Assembly (NCBI GenBank): GCA_963729695.1
Contig: CAVSOT010000004.1
Coordinates: 186,001 to 250,000 of the forward strand
Source: PALSA-693 sp963729695
Lineage (GTDB): Bacteria > Actinomycetota > Acidimicrobiia > Acidimicrobiales > Palsa-688
Direction: 5' to 3'
Length of the DNA: 64,000 nt
Of this stretch, positions 17,620 through 27,056 are shown piece by piece (within the stretch, counting starts at the first letter, position 1; the number at the start of each line of letters is the position of its first letter). The position numbers were made by a program, and so were the translations under genes. The notes beneath the pieces are model-generated. The model was given only the letters and a program-made list of their open reading frames with translations. It made no database searches and was not told where the DNA came from.

Positions 17620-17667
17620 GACTACCTGACGCCGTGGGTGGAGGCGTTGAACCAGACGGTCAAATAG
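17620..17667 (+). pseudogene. 3'-end remnant of a duplicated F420-type oxidoreductase gene
   Basis: The stretch reads DYLTPWVEALNQTVK and a stop, parallel to DHLTPWVELFKQATR and stop at the end of the gene at 16616-17572. The first about 20 bases are nearly identical. No other part of the duplicate survives before the next gene at 17736. Confidence 0.75.
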
Positions 17668-17735
17668 CACGCCGGGATGAATGCCGGTGCTATCAATGCG
17701 TGTTTCCTGCTTCAAACCTCATACTAGGAGAGCTG

Positions 17736-19750
17736 ATGGCCGAAGGACGCGGCATGGGATTCACGGATCCGGTATTCAATGAGCCATTCGTTGATGTCGA
17801 CGAGTGGCGAGACACTCCGGTGCGCCACCGTTATGTACACGGCGGGTTCAGGGATACTGATTGCCGGTTCTCTGGGTATTTCCCCAACCCACGGCAGTAT
17901 CAAGGCCGGTTTTTCCAACCCATGAGCCCGGTTCCGGGTTCCGAGCACGGCGCCACCGAGGGTGCCTTTGCCGGATACATCGAGTTTGCGATCGGGAACG
18001 GTGGGTACCTGGTCGAGTCAAACCTGGGCCGGTTCCGCCGGGCGCGGCGAGGAGAGGATTCGACGATCACCGGTTACCGGGCCAGCGCCGCGGTGGCGAC
18101 CTACTCGCGCCGTCTCGCCGCCGAGCACTATGGCGAGCACCGCCCCTACGGTTATGTGTTCGTTGGCAGCGGAGGGGGGCTCTCGGCCATCGCCTGCTTC
18201 GAGAACTGCGACGGCGTGTGGGACGGCGCGGTTACCTACATCCAGGGACCCATGATGGGGATGCCCAACGGTTTGTCTGTGCAGGCACACGCCTTCAGGG
18301 TGCTCCGGGACAAGCTTCCCCAGATCGTCGACGCGCTGGAGCCCGGTGGCAGCGGCGACATGTTCGCCGGATTGAACCAAGAGGAACGAGACGCCCTGGC
18401 CGAGGTGACCCGGATGGGGTTCCCAGCGGGGGCCTGGTTCGACGCCGAGCGGGTTCACCTTCAGTACTCGACCGTGTGGGTGGCCGGTTTCTTCGACCAT
18501 TTCGCCACGTGGGATGCGGACTACTTCACCGACTTTTGGACTGTCCCCGGTTACCTCGGCGAACATCCCACCGAATCCCTAAACGCGGCCAGGGTGGAGT
18601 ATGCGACCAACATCGTCGAACTCGTCTGGCCGATCCAGGCCGCCCAACTCGGACTTCCGATCCCGATGCGGGGAATGTACCTCGATGACGTGCCTGTCGC
18701 CTTCCGGCTCGAAGAGGCGGGCGAGGCCGATCTGACCGGGGCGATGTTGCGATTCACGACCGGTAGGGCGGCCGGTCACCACGTCTGGGTCTCAGGTCGT
18801 CGCGGCGACTACCTCACGACCGGGGCGGGCCTGGAAGAGCTCGAACACCTACGGTTGGTTGCCGTTGGCGACGACGTCATCGTCGACAACAAGCCGTATC
18901 TGGCCCTTCAGACCTACCACCGCCACCAGGTGCCCGACCCGGAGTTCCATGAGTGGGACCAGTTCAGGGTGGCCGGACGACCCATCTACCCGCAACGCCC
19001 GGAGCTTCTCGGACCACGCTATGTCCGGACCAACGGGCACTCACTCATGTCCGGGCGGTTTGGCGGGAAGATGATCGTCGTTCACAGCCTGTTCGACACG
19101 ATCGCCTACCCCCAGCAGGTCGACTGGTACCGCCGTCGGGTGGCCAGCGCGCTCGGTGACCGGATCCACGACAATTTCCGGATCTGGTTCACCGACCGAG
19201 CCATGCACCAGGACCTGGCGCTCACGCCCGGCGTCGACCTCTTTCCTCACCGCGCCACCCGGATCGTCAATCACCGGGGCGTCGTCGAACAGGCCCTCCA
19301 TGATGTCGCCGCCTGGGTCGAGCGGGGCATCGCACCTCCTGCAAGCACGAACTATGAGGTCACCGACGGCCAAATCCACTTGCCCTCTGCGCCGTAACCC
19401 GTCGCGGCATCCAGCCGGTCGTCGAGTTGCGTGCCAACGGCGCCGAGCGGGCGGACGTTGGCGTGGGCGACCCGGTCGCTTTCTCGGCGGTGGTCGATGT
19501 GCCTCCGGGGACGGGCACCGTCATCGCTTTGGAGTGGGACTTCCAGGGCGGTGGCGACTTCCCGATTTCCGAGCGCCTTACCAACGAAGACATCGCTTAC
19601 GAGTCGATGCGAATTAGCCGCGACTATGCCTTCACCAAGGCCAGGACCTATTTTCCTGCCCTCCGGGTCACAGCGCACCGACTCGGGCAGATGGACAATC
19701 CCCATGGACGGATCATGAACCTGGGCCGTGTTCGTGTGGTGGTTGGATAG
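17736..19750 (+). CDS. Alpha/beta-hydrolase-like protein with C-terminal PKD-like domain, split by a frameshift near 19390
   Basis: The first frame (17736-19397) encodes 553 residues. A nucleophile-elbow-like GYVFVGSGGGLSAIA holds a candidate Ser, HSLFDTIAYP a candidate Asp and DRAMHQDLAL a candidate His, in the right order for an alpha/beta hydrolase of the tannase/feruloyl-esterase type. The frame stops after HLPSAP. The next frame continues at once with QPVVELRANGAERADVGVGD and reads to 19750 as an Ig-like PKD domain (SAVVDVPPGTGTVIALEWDF). A single-base change around 19380-19396 would join them. There is no signal peptide. ATG 17736 follows AGGAG. The substrate is unknown. Confidence 0.75.
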
Positions 19751-19768
19751 AAGGCCCGCGTCAGTGAT

Positions 19769-20971
19769 CTAGAGCCGGAAGAAGCGTTCGGCATTACCTC
19801 GGATAACTTTGTATGCGGTATCCGTTTGCAGCTGATCAGCGATGGATGCCGCCACTTCCATACTGTGGGGCCAGGTGGAATCACCGTGCGGGTAGTCGAC
19901 CTCCAGGGCGACGTTGTCGGCTAACCCCTCCCGCTCGATCGATCGCACCCCGGGCGGATCGTCGAAGAAGGAGCACAATACGTGCTTATAGAAGTACTCA
20001 CTTGGCGGGTTGGGGAAAACCTCGTGCCCGTGACGGTCACCCCATCCCCATGAGAAGTTGTCCTTCCACTGATAGTCGCACCGGTATAACTGGAAGGGGA
20101 TCCAAGCTATCTGGCACTCCGCGAACAAGAGCCGTAGATTCTGAAAACGGGCCAGTAGGCCGGACATCAGCCAATCGGTCATCGACATCATTCCGTTGAC
20201 GTGCGGCAGAGAAGCAGACGTCGCCAGATACGCGTCGTCCGAGGTGCTGGGCATCTTCGAGCCAGACCCGATATGAAGGCAGATGGCCGTGTCCGTCTCG
20301 TTGCAGGCGGCGAAGAAGGGGTCCCAGTAGCCGCTGTAGATGGACGGTAGTCCCAGGTAGGCAGGCAGCTCGCTGAAGGAGACTGCTCGGGCCCCACGGC
20401 CGGCCAGGCGGCGGACTTCGGTCGCAGCCAGTCCGGCGTCCCAGAGCGGGACGATCCCGAGCGGGATGAGCCTCCCACCTGAGCCGGCGCACCAGTCGTC
20501 GATCACCCAGTCGTTGTAGGCGCGAACGCACAGCAGCGCCAGGTCCTTGTCCTTGGCGTTGAGGAACCGTTGGCCGGCAAAACGGACGAATTCGTTGGGA
20601 AAGTTGACAGATGCGGCCACACCGTTAGCGTCCATGTCCGCCAATCTGGCGACGGGATCGTAGCAACCAGGTCGGACCTCATCGAACGTGATCGGGTGGT
20701 GGCCGTTCTCGGCTTCGTATCCCACGAGCGCCGTTCTGCGAGGGAGCGGGAAGACAGCCTCCTCGTAGCACCAGACATCGCACCAGCGGCCGTCGTCACT
20801 TCGCTCGTAAACATAACGAATGGCCGCGGACGTTGCTTCGAGCCGCGATGATCCGCGTTCTCGAATGACCCGTGGGCCCACACTCTGGTATCGCTTCGGG
20901 AGTCGGTCTTGCCAGATGTCGGGGCTTTCGAGAACATGGTCGTCAACAGACACAATCTTCAGCTCAGACAT
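19769..20971 (-). CDS. Amidohydrolase family protein (Amidohydro_2-like)
   Basis: A 400-residue TIM-barrel hydrolase. D-x-H metal ligands are near the start (SVDDHVLESPDIW), a His sits in the central CLHIGSGSK, an acidic residue in LLFAECQIAWIP, and the terminal Asp in EVDYPHGDSTWP. It closes with IRGNAERFFRL, the standard last helix. Related enzymes act on ring-cleavage acids, but no substrate is inferred. It is followed on the same strand, upstream by 28 bases, by the F420-type oxidoreductase at 20999, so the two are probably co-transcribed with the latter first. Confidence 0.9.
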   Translation of the reverse strand: MSELKIVSVDDHVLESPDIWQDRLPKRYQSVGPRVIRERGSSRLEATSAAIRYVYERSDDGRWCDVWCYEEAVFPLPRRTALVGYEAENGHHPITFDEVRPGCYDPVARLADMDANGVAASVNFPNEFVRFAGQRFLNAKDKDLALLCVRAYNDWVIDDWCAGSGGRLIPLGIVPLWDAGLAATEVRRLAGRGARAVSFSELPAYLGLPSIYSGYWDPFFAACNETDTAICLHIGSGSKMPSTSDDAYLATSASLPHVNGMMSMTDWLMSGLLARFQNLRLLFAECQIAWIPFQLYRCDYQWKDNFSWGWGDRHGHEVFPNPPSEYFYKHVLCSFFDDPPGVRSIEREGLADNVALEVDYPHGDSTWPHSMEVAASIADQLQTDTAYKVIRGNAERFFRL

Positions 20972-20998
20972 ATGGAGAGGCCCCCCTCGGTCCGGGTG

Positions 20999-22033
20999 TC
21001 AAATCGCTCGAGGTGCGGGCAACACCTCATCGAGCGCGGCGGCCACCCGTTCGATGTGGTCAGGGGTCATTCCGCTGTAGGGCATTACCGCGACGAACCC
21101 TCCAACGCCCACCTCAACGTACGGGCGGAGTTGATCGACGACCTCTCGATGGGTCCCGGTTATCGGGCCATACCGCTCCAGCATCCGACGCTCGACATCG
21201 CTCCAGCCCTGTTCGGCTTCTGCTCGCGTCGCTCCGACGGATATCGGCTTCAGCTGTGTCCGCCAGAGAGTGCTGGGATCCCGGCCGTACTCCTCGCAGA
21301 GACCATCGACGTAGGCGAACACCTCCTTAACCTGTTCTGGGTCCCCGTACCCGGAGTTACAGATGTCGGCGTAGCGGGCGACCAGCGGCAGCGTGAACTT
21401 CGGCCCACTTCCGCCGACCATGATGGGAGGGCCAAAGCGCGACAGGGCGATCGGCACGTTCAGCGCCTCGACCTGAAGGTGCTTGCCATGGAACGAGGTG
21501 CGCACCTGAGTGAACATCGAGCGGCAGACCAATAGCGTTTCTTCCAGCTCTTCGCTGCGTCGGCGGGCGCTCCCGAAGGGTATTCCGTAGGCTTCGTGCT
21601 CGTCTTCGGCCCAGCCCCGGCCAATACCCAGCACGGCCCGACCCTCCGACACCATGTCGATGGTTACTACTTGCTTAGCCAGCACTGGTGCGTGACGGTG
21701 CGTCACACTTGTCACGGCCGTCCCGAGCATGACCTTCTCCGTCGCCACGGCGAGGGCAGCGAGCGTGGTATACGCCTCTAGGGAGGCCTCCCCCGCGTCA
21801 GAATCCGGGGTCATCTGGATGAAGTGGTCGGGAACCCACAACGAGTCGTACCCGAGGGCTTCCGCCGACTGAGCCAGGGACATCAACCTCCGAAACAGTG
21901 TCGCGGGCGGAGTTCCGACCAGCTGGTGAGCCGACAACATCAATCCCAGCCGTAGCCTCCACTGTGTGGGGTCCTGCCAGCGCGCACCGGCTCTGGGATC
22001 GGCCTCGACCGGCTTTGGGTCTGTTACTGACAT
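20999..22033 (-). CDS. LLM-class F420-dependent oxidoreductase
   Basis: A 344-residue luciferase-like protein. Visible features are LGLMLSAHQL, the YDSLWVPDHFIQM strand-loop, LGTAVTSVTHRHAPVLAKQ, MVSEGRAVLGIGRGWAEDE and IMVGGSGPKFTLPL. It is more distant from the pair at 1514/16616 than those are from each other. ATG 22033 follows GGAGGGAG; the frame is open to 22084 but without a better site. It is likely to form an operon with the amidohydrolase at 19769-20971. Confidence 0.9.
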   Translation of the reverse strand: MSVTDPKPVEADPRAGARWQDPTQWRLRLGLMLSAHQLVGTPPATLFRRLMSLAQSAEALGYDSLWVPDHFIQMTPDSDAGEASLEAYTTLAALAVATEKVMLGTAVTSVTHRHAPVLAKQVVTIDMVSEGRAVLGIGRGWAEDEHEAYGIPFGSARRRSEELEETLLVCRSMFTQVRTSFHGKHLQVEALNVPIALSRFGPPIMVGGSGPKFTLPLVARYADICNSGYGDPEQVKEVFAYVDGLCEEYGRDPSTLWRTQLKPISVGATRAEAEQGWSDVERRMLERYGPITGTHREVVDQLRPYVEVGVGGFVAVMPYSGMTPDHIERVAAALDEVLPAPRAI

Positions 22034-22156
22034 CTCGTAACTCCCTCCGACGGCGCCCTGCCATAGAAGTCGCCCATAGATCACAACCTATTCGCTGTTC
22101 GACTGTTCCGTCGATCCCACAGATTTCCCTTCGAATGAGTCGGGATCGGCTTGGCG

Positions 22157-23392
22157 TCAGAGCCGCTCGAGGCTGGCTGGGTTGACCCAAGAGATCACAC
22201 CTGCCTTCACAACGGCCCGCCGCCGCGACGGGTCTGTCAGCACGGTGACGTCGGCCAGTGGATCTCCGTCGAGGATAACCAGGTCCGCAAAGGCGCCACT
22301 CCGCAAACGACCAATATCCCAGCCGGTGAGGGCCGCCATGTTTCTGGTTGCCGTGAGCGCCGCCTGGTAAGGGTCCATGCCGGCTCGCTCGACGAAGTGC
22401 TGGATGTCGCGAGCTGCCTGACCGTGGGGCTGCCACACGTGGCCGTAGTCGCCTCCGGCCAGCAGAGGTACGCCCGCCTCAACGAAGCGGGCAATGGTCT
22501 TGACGGCGTCTTCGTACTCCTGGGGGTACCCACCCTCCTTCGCTAGGGAAGCGTACGGCTCGGGCGCCACATGCGGCATCGCCCAGAGGTAGTGGACGCC
22601 CGGACAGATCCAGACGTCGGCCCGGCTGGTGAGCAGGCGCAGCCCCTCGTCGTCTACGTAGCTCGCGTGGCTGATGAGACGTACCCCGGCGCGGGCCGCG
22701 AGGGCGACGGATCCCGCCCCGCGGGCGTGGGCGTTGACGAACGCCCCGCGGCGGCTGGCCTCGTCCACCATCGCCTCCAGCAGTTCGTCACCGACAAAGG
22801 TGTCTTCGACCGGGATGAGCGGCGAGCCGGGGGGCATCACGTTCTCTCCGGAGAGGAAGACCTTTATTACCTCTACCCCAAGGTCGCACTGCTCGGCGAC
22901 GATCCTTCGCATCTCGGCCGCGGTGGTCGGCATCACGGACGAAGGGATACCTTTTGGGTCGGACACGATTTGGCCGCCGGGAACGATGCGGGGGCCCGTA
23001 ATCCAGCCCCGTTCGATCGCCTCCCTCAGCGCTACGTCGCCTCGGGCGCTGGCATTACCTCCGCTCACGCAGGTGGTGACCCCGTTCTCGACGTACGCCT
23101 GTGCCACCGCCGCCGTGGAAAGAGCTCCGTCCTCGGGGGGAGCCATGGCGGCCCCGAGATAGTCGAACTCGAAGTCGAGGGGCTGTCCGAAGTGAACATG
23201 AGCGTCCCCGAGGCCCGGCATGATGGTGGCGCCGGCCACGTCGACGACCTGTGCGTCCGTGAATGCGGCGCCCGGGCCGCGCCGAACGTCGAGGATTCGG
23301 TCGCCCTCTACCAGCACGTCGCCGTCGAAAGGGTCTGGGCTTTGTTCGTCACAGGTCAGTAGTCGCCCGTTAGTGAAGAGAATGCGAGACAT
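22157..23392 (-). CDS. Amidohydrolase (imidazolonepropionase/dipeptidase-like, Amidohydro_1 type)
   Basis: A 411-residue metal-dependent amidohydrolase with the split beta-sandwich (residues 1-55 and the C-terminus FADLVILDGDPL) around a TIM barrel. Metal-ligand motifs are the H-x-H in GLGDAHVHFG, a Lys candidate in EVIKVFLSG, His in NAHARGAGS and in ISHASYVDD, and Asp in LLAGGDYGH. These fit the urease-like binuclear enzymes that hydrolyse cyclic amides or peptidic bonds. The protein is cytoplasmic with unknown substrate. ATG 23392 follows GAGGG. It lies upstream of the F420-type oxidoreductase on the same strand and divergent from the DUF4331 gene. Confidence 0.92.
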   Translation of the reverse strand: MSRILFTNGRLLTCDEQSPDPFDGDVLVEGDRILDVRRGPGAAFTDAQVVDVAGATIMPGLGDAHVHFGQPLDFEFDYLGAAMAPPEDGALSTAAVAQAYVENGVTTCVSGGNASARGDVALREAIERGWITGPRIVPGGQIVSDPKGIPSSVMPTTAAEMRRIVAEQCDLGVEVIKVFLSGENVMPPGSPLIPVEDTFVGDELLEAMVDEASRRGAFVNAHARGAGSVALAARAGVRLISHASYVDDEGLRLLTSRADVWICPGVHYLWAMPHVAPEPYASLAKEGGYPQEYEDAVKTIARFVEAGVPLLAGGDYGHVWQPHGQAARDIQHFVERAGMDPYQAALTATRNMAALTGWDIGRLRSGAFADLVILDGDPLADVTVLTDPSRRRAVVKAGVISWVNPASLERL

Positions 23393-23740
23393 GTACCCTC
23401 GCTTCCGGTGTGATCGATGGAACGGTCGTGGCCGACGATGTCACGACCTCTGGGCTACTGGCCGAGCCAGGTTGCGTGGCTGGGATTGCCCCCAATCTAC
23501 AGGGTGTCGAGCCACGATCGAAGTAGGCAAGGAGTGTGGCCGTCGGTCCACTGGCGGCAGGCTTCAAGATGATCGTGGCCGGACCGCTCAGGGAATATCG
23601 TCCTGGACGGAGTTTCAGACAATGAGGACCTCGTTGTCTGGTCTCCGGAGGTTCGCCCGGATCTGAAGGCCGGGTTCCTCTGCCACCGGGCACGTGATAG
23701 CATCTTCGCAACACGGGCATTCCCCGTACCGTGTTGGACT
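23393..23740. other. Divergent intergenic region
   Basis: The spacer separates the amidohydrolase (minus) from the DUF4331 leader (plus). Several short frames cross it but none has family resemblance or codon bias. Promoters for both directions are expected here, but no consensus can be claimed. Confidence 0.5.
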
Positions 23741-23844
23741 GTGCCGCCAGCATGCGGCACGCTCCGGGAGCGTTGCTCCGGACCCTGGTAGCGGCCGCCA
23801 CGACGGCACCACCGACTCCGAATATCACGACCCCAGGAGGAACC
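23741..23844 (+). promoter_or_regulatory. Structured leader of the DUF4331 gene with shared 20-base element
   Basis: GTGCCGC-CAGCAT-GCGGCAC is a perfect 7-bp hairpin (23741-23760), followed by CGCTC-CGG-GAGCG. GCGTTGCTCCGGACCCTGGT lies at 23770-23789 and is identical to 11582-11601 before the desaturase. CCTGG (23784-23788) can pair with CCAGG (23833-23837), which overlaps the ribosome-binding site AGGAGG (23835-23840). The layout is the same as in the desaturase leader. Confidence 0.5.
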
Positions 23845-24828
23845 ATGTCCAACCATTTCAGTGCTGACAAGCTCAAGTTTCCTGGCGACGATCGGCGCCT
23901 GGACTTGACCGACGTATTCGTATTTCAGTCATCAGATGATCCGGACAAGACGGTGCTGATTATCGACTCGAACCCGACCAGCGCCCCGCCCCCCATACCC
24001 GCCCCGACGACCGGCCCAGAATTCCACCCGGACGCCGTTTACCGGATCAATATTGACAATAACGCCGACAACCGAGCCGATATCGCCTTCACCTTCACCT
24101 TCTCTCCGTTCCGGGACGGCAAGCAGACCGGGAGGGCCTGGTACGCCCTCGGCGACCAGGCCCAGCAGCCAGAGCCGGCCGGCGAGGTCCTCTGTGACTC
24201 CCTCCCGGTCAGCTTCGACGGCTCGGCCCAACTCGTCCAGGCCGGCCAGATCCGGCTGTGCGCCGGGCTGCGCAGCGACCCCTTCTTCGCCGACGTGGAA
24301 GGCGCCCTGCACGGATTCGTCTGGACCGGCCACGACGACTTCGCCGAGAACAACGTCGACTCCATCGCCGTGGAGATACCCAACGACCTGCTCGGCTCCG
24401 GTCCAATCATCGGGGTCTGGGCCACCATCAGCCTGCGGCGCGACGGCAAGCTGGTGCAGATGGACCGGGGTGGGCACCCCACCATCAACCCGTTCATCAA
24501 CCCCGACGGCGAGAAGAACCTCTACAACTCCCGCCAGCCCACCGACGACGTGGCCAACTATCTGGGGCCATGGTCCAAAATCCTGGAATCCAGCGGCTAC
24601 TCGCCCGAAGAGGCCAAGGCAGCAGCCATACAGGTGCTGCCCGACATCCTCCTTTACGACCGTACCCAGCCCCCCGCCTACCCCAACGGTCGCGTCCTCA
24701 CCGACGACGTGTTCAGCATGCGCTTCGCCTGGCTCACCAAGGGCAAAGTACCCCCCACCGGCCTCAAGCCCCACGATGATCTGCAGGCCCTGTTCCCCTA
24801 CCTCGGCGTACCCAACCCCCCGGCCTGA
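23845..24828 (+). CDS. DUF4331 family protein
   Basis: A 327-residue protein matching DUF4331 by eye: LDLTDVFVFQSSDDPDKTVL at the start, a fully beta core (YRINIDNNADNRADIAFTF), VDSIAVEIP in the middle and NGRVLTDDVFSMRFAWLT near the end. The function of this family is not established. No signal peptide is evident. ATG 23845 follows CCAGGAGG. Its leader shares an exact 20-base element with the desaturase leader, suggesting joint regulation. The downstream gene is the intact sigma factor. Confidence 0.88.
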   Translation: MSNHFSADKLKFPGDDRRLDLTDVFVFQSSDDPDKTVLIIDSNPTSAPPPIPAPTTGPEFHPDAVYRINIDNNADNRADIAFTFTFSPFRDGKQTGRAWYALGDQAQQPEPAGEVLCDSLPVSFDGSAQLVQAGQIRLCAGLRSDPFFADVEGALHGFVWTGHDDFAENNVDSIAVEIPNDLLGSGPIIGVWATISLRRDGKLVQMDRGGHPTINPFINPDGEKNLYNSRQPTDDVANYLGPWSKILESSGYSPEEAKAAAIQVLPDILLYDRTQPPAYPNGRVLTDDVFSMRFAWLTKGKVPPTGLKPHDDLQALFPYLGVPNPPA

Positions 24829-25076
24829 AGTCCTATCGCTAAGGCCCCGCCCCCTGCCGAATCGACGAGCGACCGAAGCTGCTTCGTCTGAGGCGGAGGG
24901 GAGCGGGGGGGCGGGCGGGGGCGGGGGGCGGACATCCTGTCACGATTTGGGGGTTTGGCGAGGTATTCTGAGATTGCTGAGGTGTGCCGTCGGCGGTCAT
25001 TGACCCCGGACCGACAGCACTCGCCAGATGGGCACTGGCCAGAAGGATCTGTCCGGGTACATCGAGACGAGGACGA

Positions 25077-26012
25077 GTGCCCAATAATCACGCTGCGCAG
25101 CCCGAGGAAGACCTGGTCCGCCTCTACTTCAACGATATGGGCAAGTATGCCCTGCTGGCCAAAGACGACGAAGCCCGGCTGGCCCAAGCCATCGAGGTCG
25201 CCCGGCAAGCCCGAACCGAGCTCGCCACGACCCAGAGGATCACCCCTGCGCACAAACGGAAGCTTCGCCGCCTGACCCGAGAAGGGGACCTCGCCGCCAA
25301 AACGTTCGTCACGGCCAACCTGCGCTTAGTCGTGCATATCGCCAAAAGATATCAGGGGACCGATCTGCCCTTGCTGGACCTGATCCAGGAGGGCAACCTG
25401 GGTTTGATCCATGCGGTCGAGAAGTTTGACTGGCGTAAGGGCTTCAAGTTCTCGACCTACGCCACCTGGTGGATCCGCCAGGCCATCGCCCGTGGCATCG
25501 CCAACACCGGTCGCACCATCCGTCTCCCGGCCAACGCCGGGGACCTCCTCAATGAGGTGACGAACGCCCGGGCCCGCCTCGAAGGACGGCTGGGCCGGCG
25601 CCCCACGGTGGCCGAGGTGGCCGCCGACCTCCAACTCCGGGAGGAGAAGGTCACCGAGATCCTCCGCCACGCGGCGGAGCCGCTTTCGCTCTCCGAGCCG
25701 CTGGGCGACGACGGCGACGCCGAGTTCGGCGACAGGCTGGAGGACCGATCCGCAGTCTCCCCTTTCGACGCCGCCGCCGCGGTTCTGCGGGCGGACGAAG
25801 TCAACGCGATGCTCCTCACCCTCGGCGAACGCGAGCGGGAAGTCCTCCGGTTGCGTTTCGGGCTTGACCGGGGGGAGCCCCGCACCCTCGACCAGGTCGG
25901 CGAGCACTTCAACCTGACCCGCGAGCGGATCCGCCAGATCGAGGCCCAAGCCTTGTGCAAGCTGCGCCACCCACCGACCGGCTCCGACCCCCACCGGCTG
26001 CTCACCGGCTAA
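25077..26012 (+). CDS. RpoD-family (HrdB/SigB-like) sigma factor
   Basis: A 311-residue sigma-70 protein, the intact paralogue of 10112-11048. Region 1.2 is EEDLVRLYFNDMGKYALL, region 2 is NLRLVVHIAKRYQ to KFSTYATWWIRQAI, region 3 runs through AEPLSLSEPLGDDGD, and region 4 is LGEREREVLRLRFGLDRG with the HTH LTRERIRQIEAQAL. Region 1.1 is absent, as in group 2 (SigB/HrdD-like) factors. It probably directs RNA polymerase to stress or stationary-phase promoters. GTG 25077 is chosen because the protein then begins MPNNHAAQPEED, matching the paralogue; the longer frame from 24984 has no similarity. Confidence 0.95.
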   Translation: MPNNHAAQPEEDLVRLYFNDMGKYALLAKDDEARLAQAIEVARQARTELATTQRITPAHKRKLRRLTREGDLAAKTFVTANLRLVVHIAKRYQGTDLPLLDLIQEGNLGLIHAVEKFDWRKGFKFSTYATWWIRQAIARGIANTGRTIRLPANAGDLLNEVTNARARLEGRLGRRPTVAEVAADLQLREEKVTEILRHAAEPLSLSEPLGDDGDAEFGDRLEDRSAVSPFDAAAAVLRADEVNAMLLTLGEREREVLRLRFGLDRGEPRTLDQVGEHFNLTRERIRQIEAQALCKLRHPPTGSDPHRLLTG

Positions 26013-26069
26013 AGCCACCGCGGCGATACTAGGGACCCGACTGACCCACGAGGCGACAGGAGGCCGCAA

Positions 26070-27005
26070 ATGGGCTATGAGAAGGGTCTGCACGAGGTCG
26101 CTGACGGCGTGTGGGCGTACCTCCAGCCGAATGGGAGCTGGGGCTGGTCGAACGCCGGCCTGATTACCAGCGACGATCGATCCATCCTTGTCGACACGCT
26201 CTTTGACCTGCATCTCACTAGGGAAATGCTCGATGCCATGCAGCCCATCACCGACGCGGGGTGTCCAATAGCCACTGTGGTGAACACGCACTGCAACGGT
26301 GACCACTGGTTCGGCAACTCTCTGGTGAGGTCTGCGGAGATCGTGGCCTCCAGGCGATGCGCCGATGAGATGGCCGATCAATCCCCTCCAAGGACGAACT
26401 CTCTGTCGCCATCGATCGATCCTGAAGGCCTGTTAGGGACGTTCATCCGCCGCGTCCTCGGGCCGTTCTCCTTTGATGGCATCGAACTCGTCCGGCCGAC
26501 CCGCATCTTCGAGGGGGAACTGGAGCTCCAGGTAGGTGACCGGATAGTACAACTGCTCGAGGTCGGTCCAGCCCACACGGCAGGCGACGTCGTGGCGTAC
26601 CTACCTGGCGAGCAGGTCATGTTCACCGGGGACATCCTGTTTCATCGGGGACACCCGATCGTGTGGTCCGGGCCTGTGGCCAATTGGATTACCGCGTGCG
26701 ATCGGATACTCGAACTGGCCCCCACGACCATCGTACCTGGTCATGGACCACTAGCCAACCTGGGGGCCGTCTCCGACCTCAAGGCCTACTTTACGTATCT
26801 CACCACCGAAAGCCGGATGCGCTTCGAGGCGGGCATGACCGCCTTGGAAGCGGCCCGAGATATCGATTTGGCGCCTTTCGGAGATTGGGGAGAAGCCGAG
26901 CGGGTGGTGGCAAACATCCATGCGTTGTATCGGGACTTTGGCGCCCCGGCGCCGGCACCTCTGACGGTCATGGAGGACATGGCGATCGTCGCCCTAAATC
27001 GGTGA
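26070..27005 (+). CDS. Metallo-beta-lactamase-fold hydrolase
   Basis: A 311-residue MBL-superfamily protein. The metal motif reads NTHCNGDHWFGN, so the usual H-x-H-x-D-H has Cys-Asn in place of the second His region, while the D-H pair is kept. Further ligands fit GPAHTAGDVVAYLP (His), MFTGDILFH (Asp) and VPGHGPLANLG (His). Family members hydrolyse thioesters, lactones or other esters. The variant motif resembles subgroups that use one metal or a different substrate (inference). ATG 26070 follows AGGAGG. It stands alone after the sigma gene and converges with the Rieske gene. Confidence 0.88.
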   Translation: MGYEKGLHEVADGVWAYLQPNGSWGWSNAGLITSDDRSILVDTLFDLHLTREMLDAMQPITDAGCPIATVVNTHCNGDHWFGNSLVRSAEIVASRRCADEMADQSPPRTNSLSPSIDPEGLLGTFIRRVLGPFSFDGIELVRPTRIFEGELELQVGDRIVQLLEVGPAHTAGDVVAYLPGEQVMFTGDILFHRGHPIVWSGPVANWITACDRILELAPTTIVPGHGPLANLGAVSDLKAYFTYLTTESRMRFEAGMTALEAARDIDLAPFGDWGEAERVVANIHALYRDFGAPAPAPLTVMEDMAIVALNR

Positions 27006-27056
27006 CGATCGAATCGTGCGGTGCGCTCGTTCACATCGCTGACATAGGATTGTTTC

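Noticed and set aside
22571..23362. Plus-strand open frame opposite the amidohydrolase
   Set aside because: It is a GC-bias shadow; the minus-strand protein has all amidohydrolase metal motifs.
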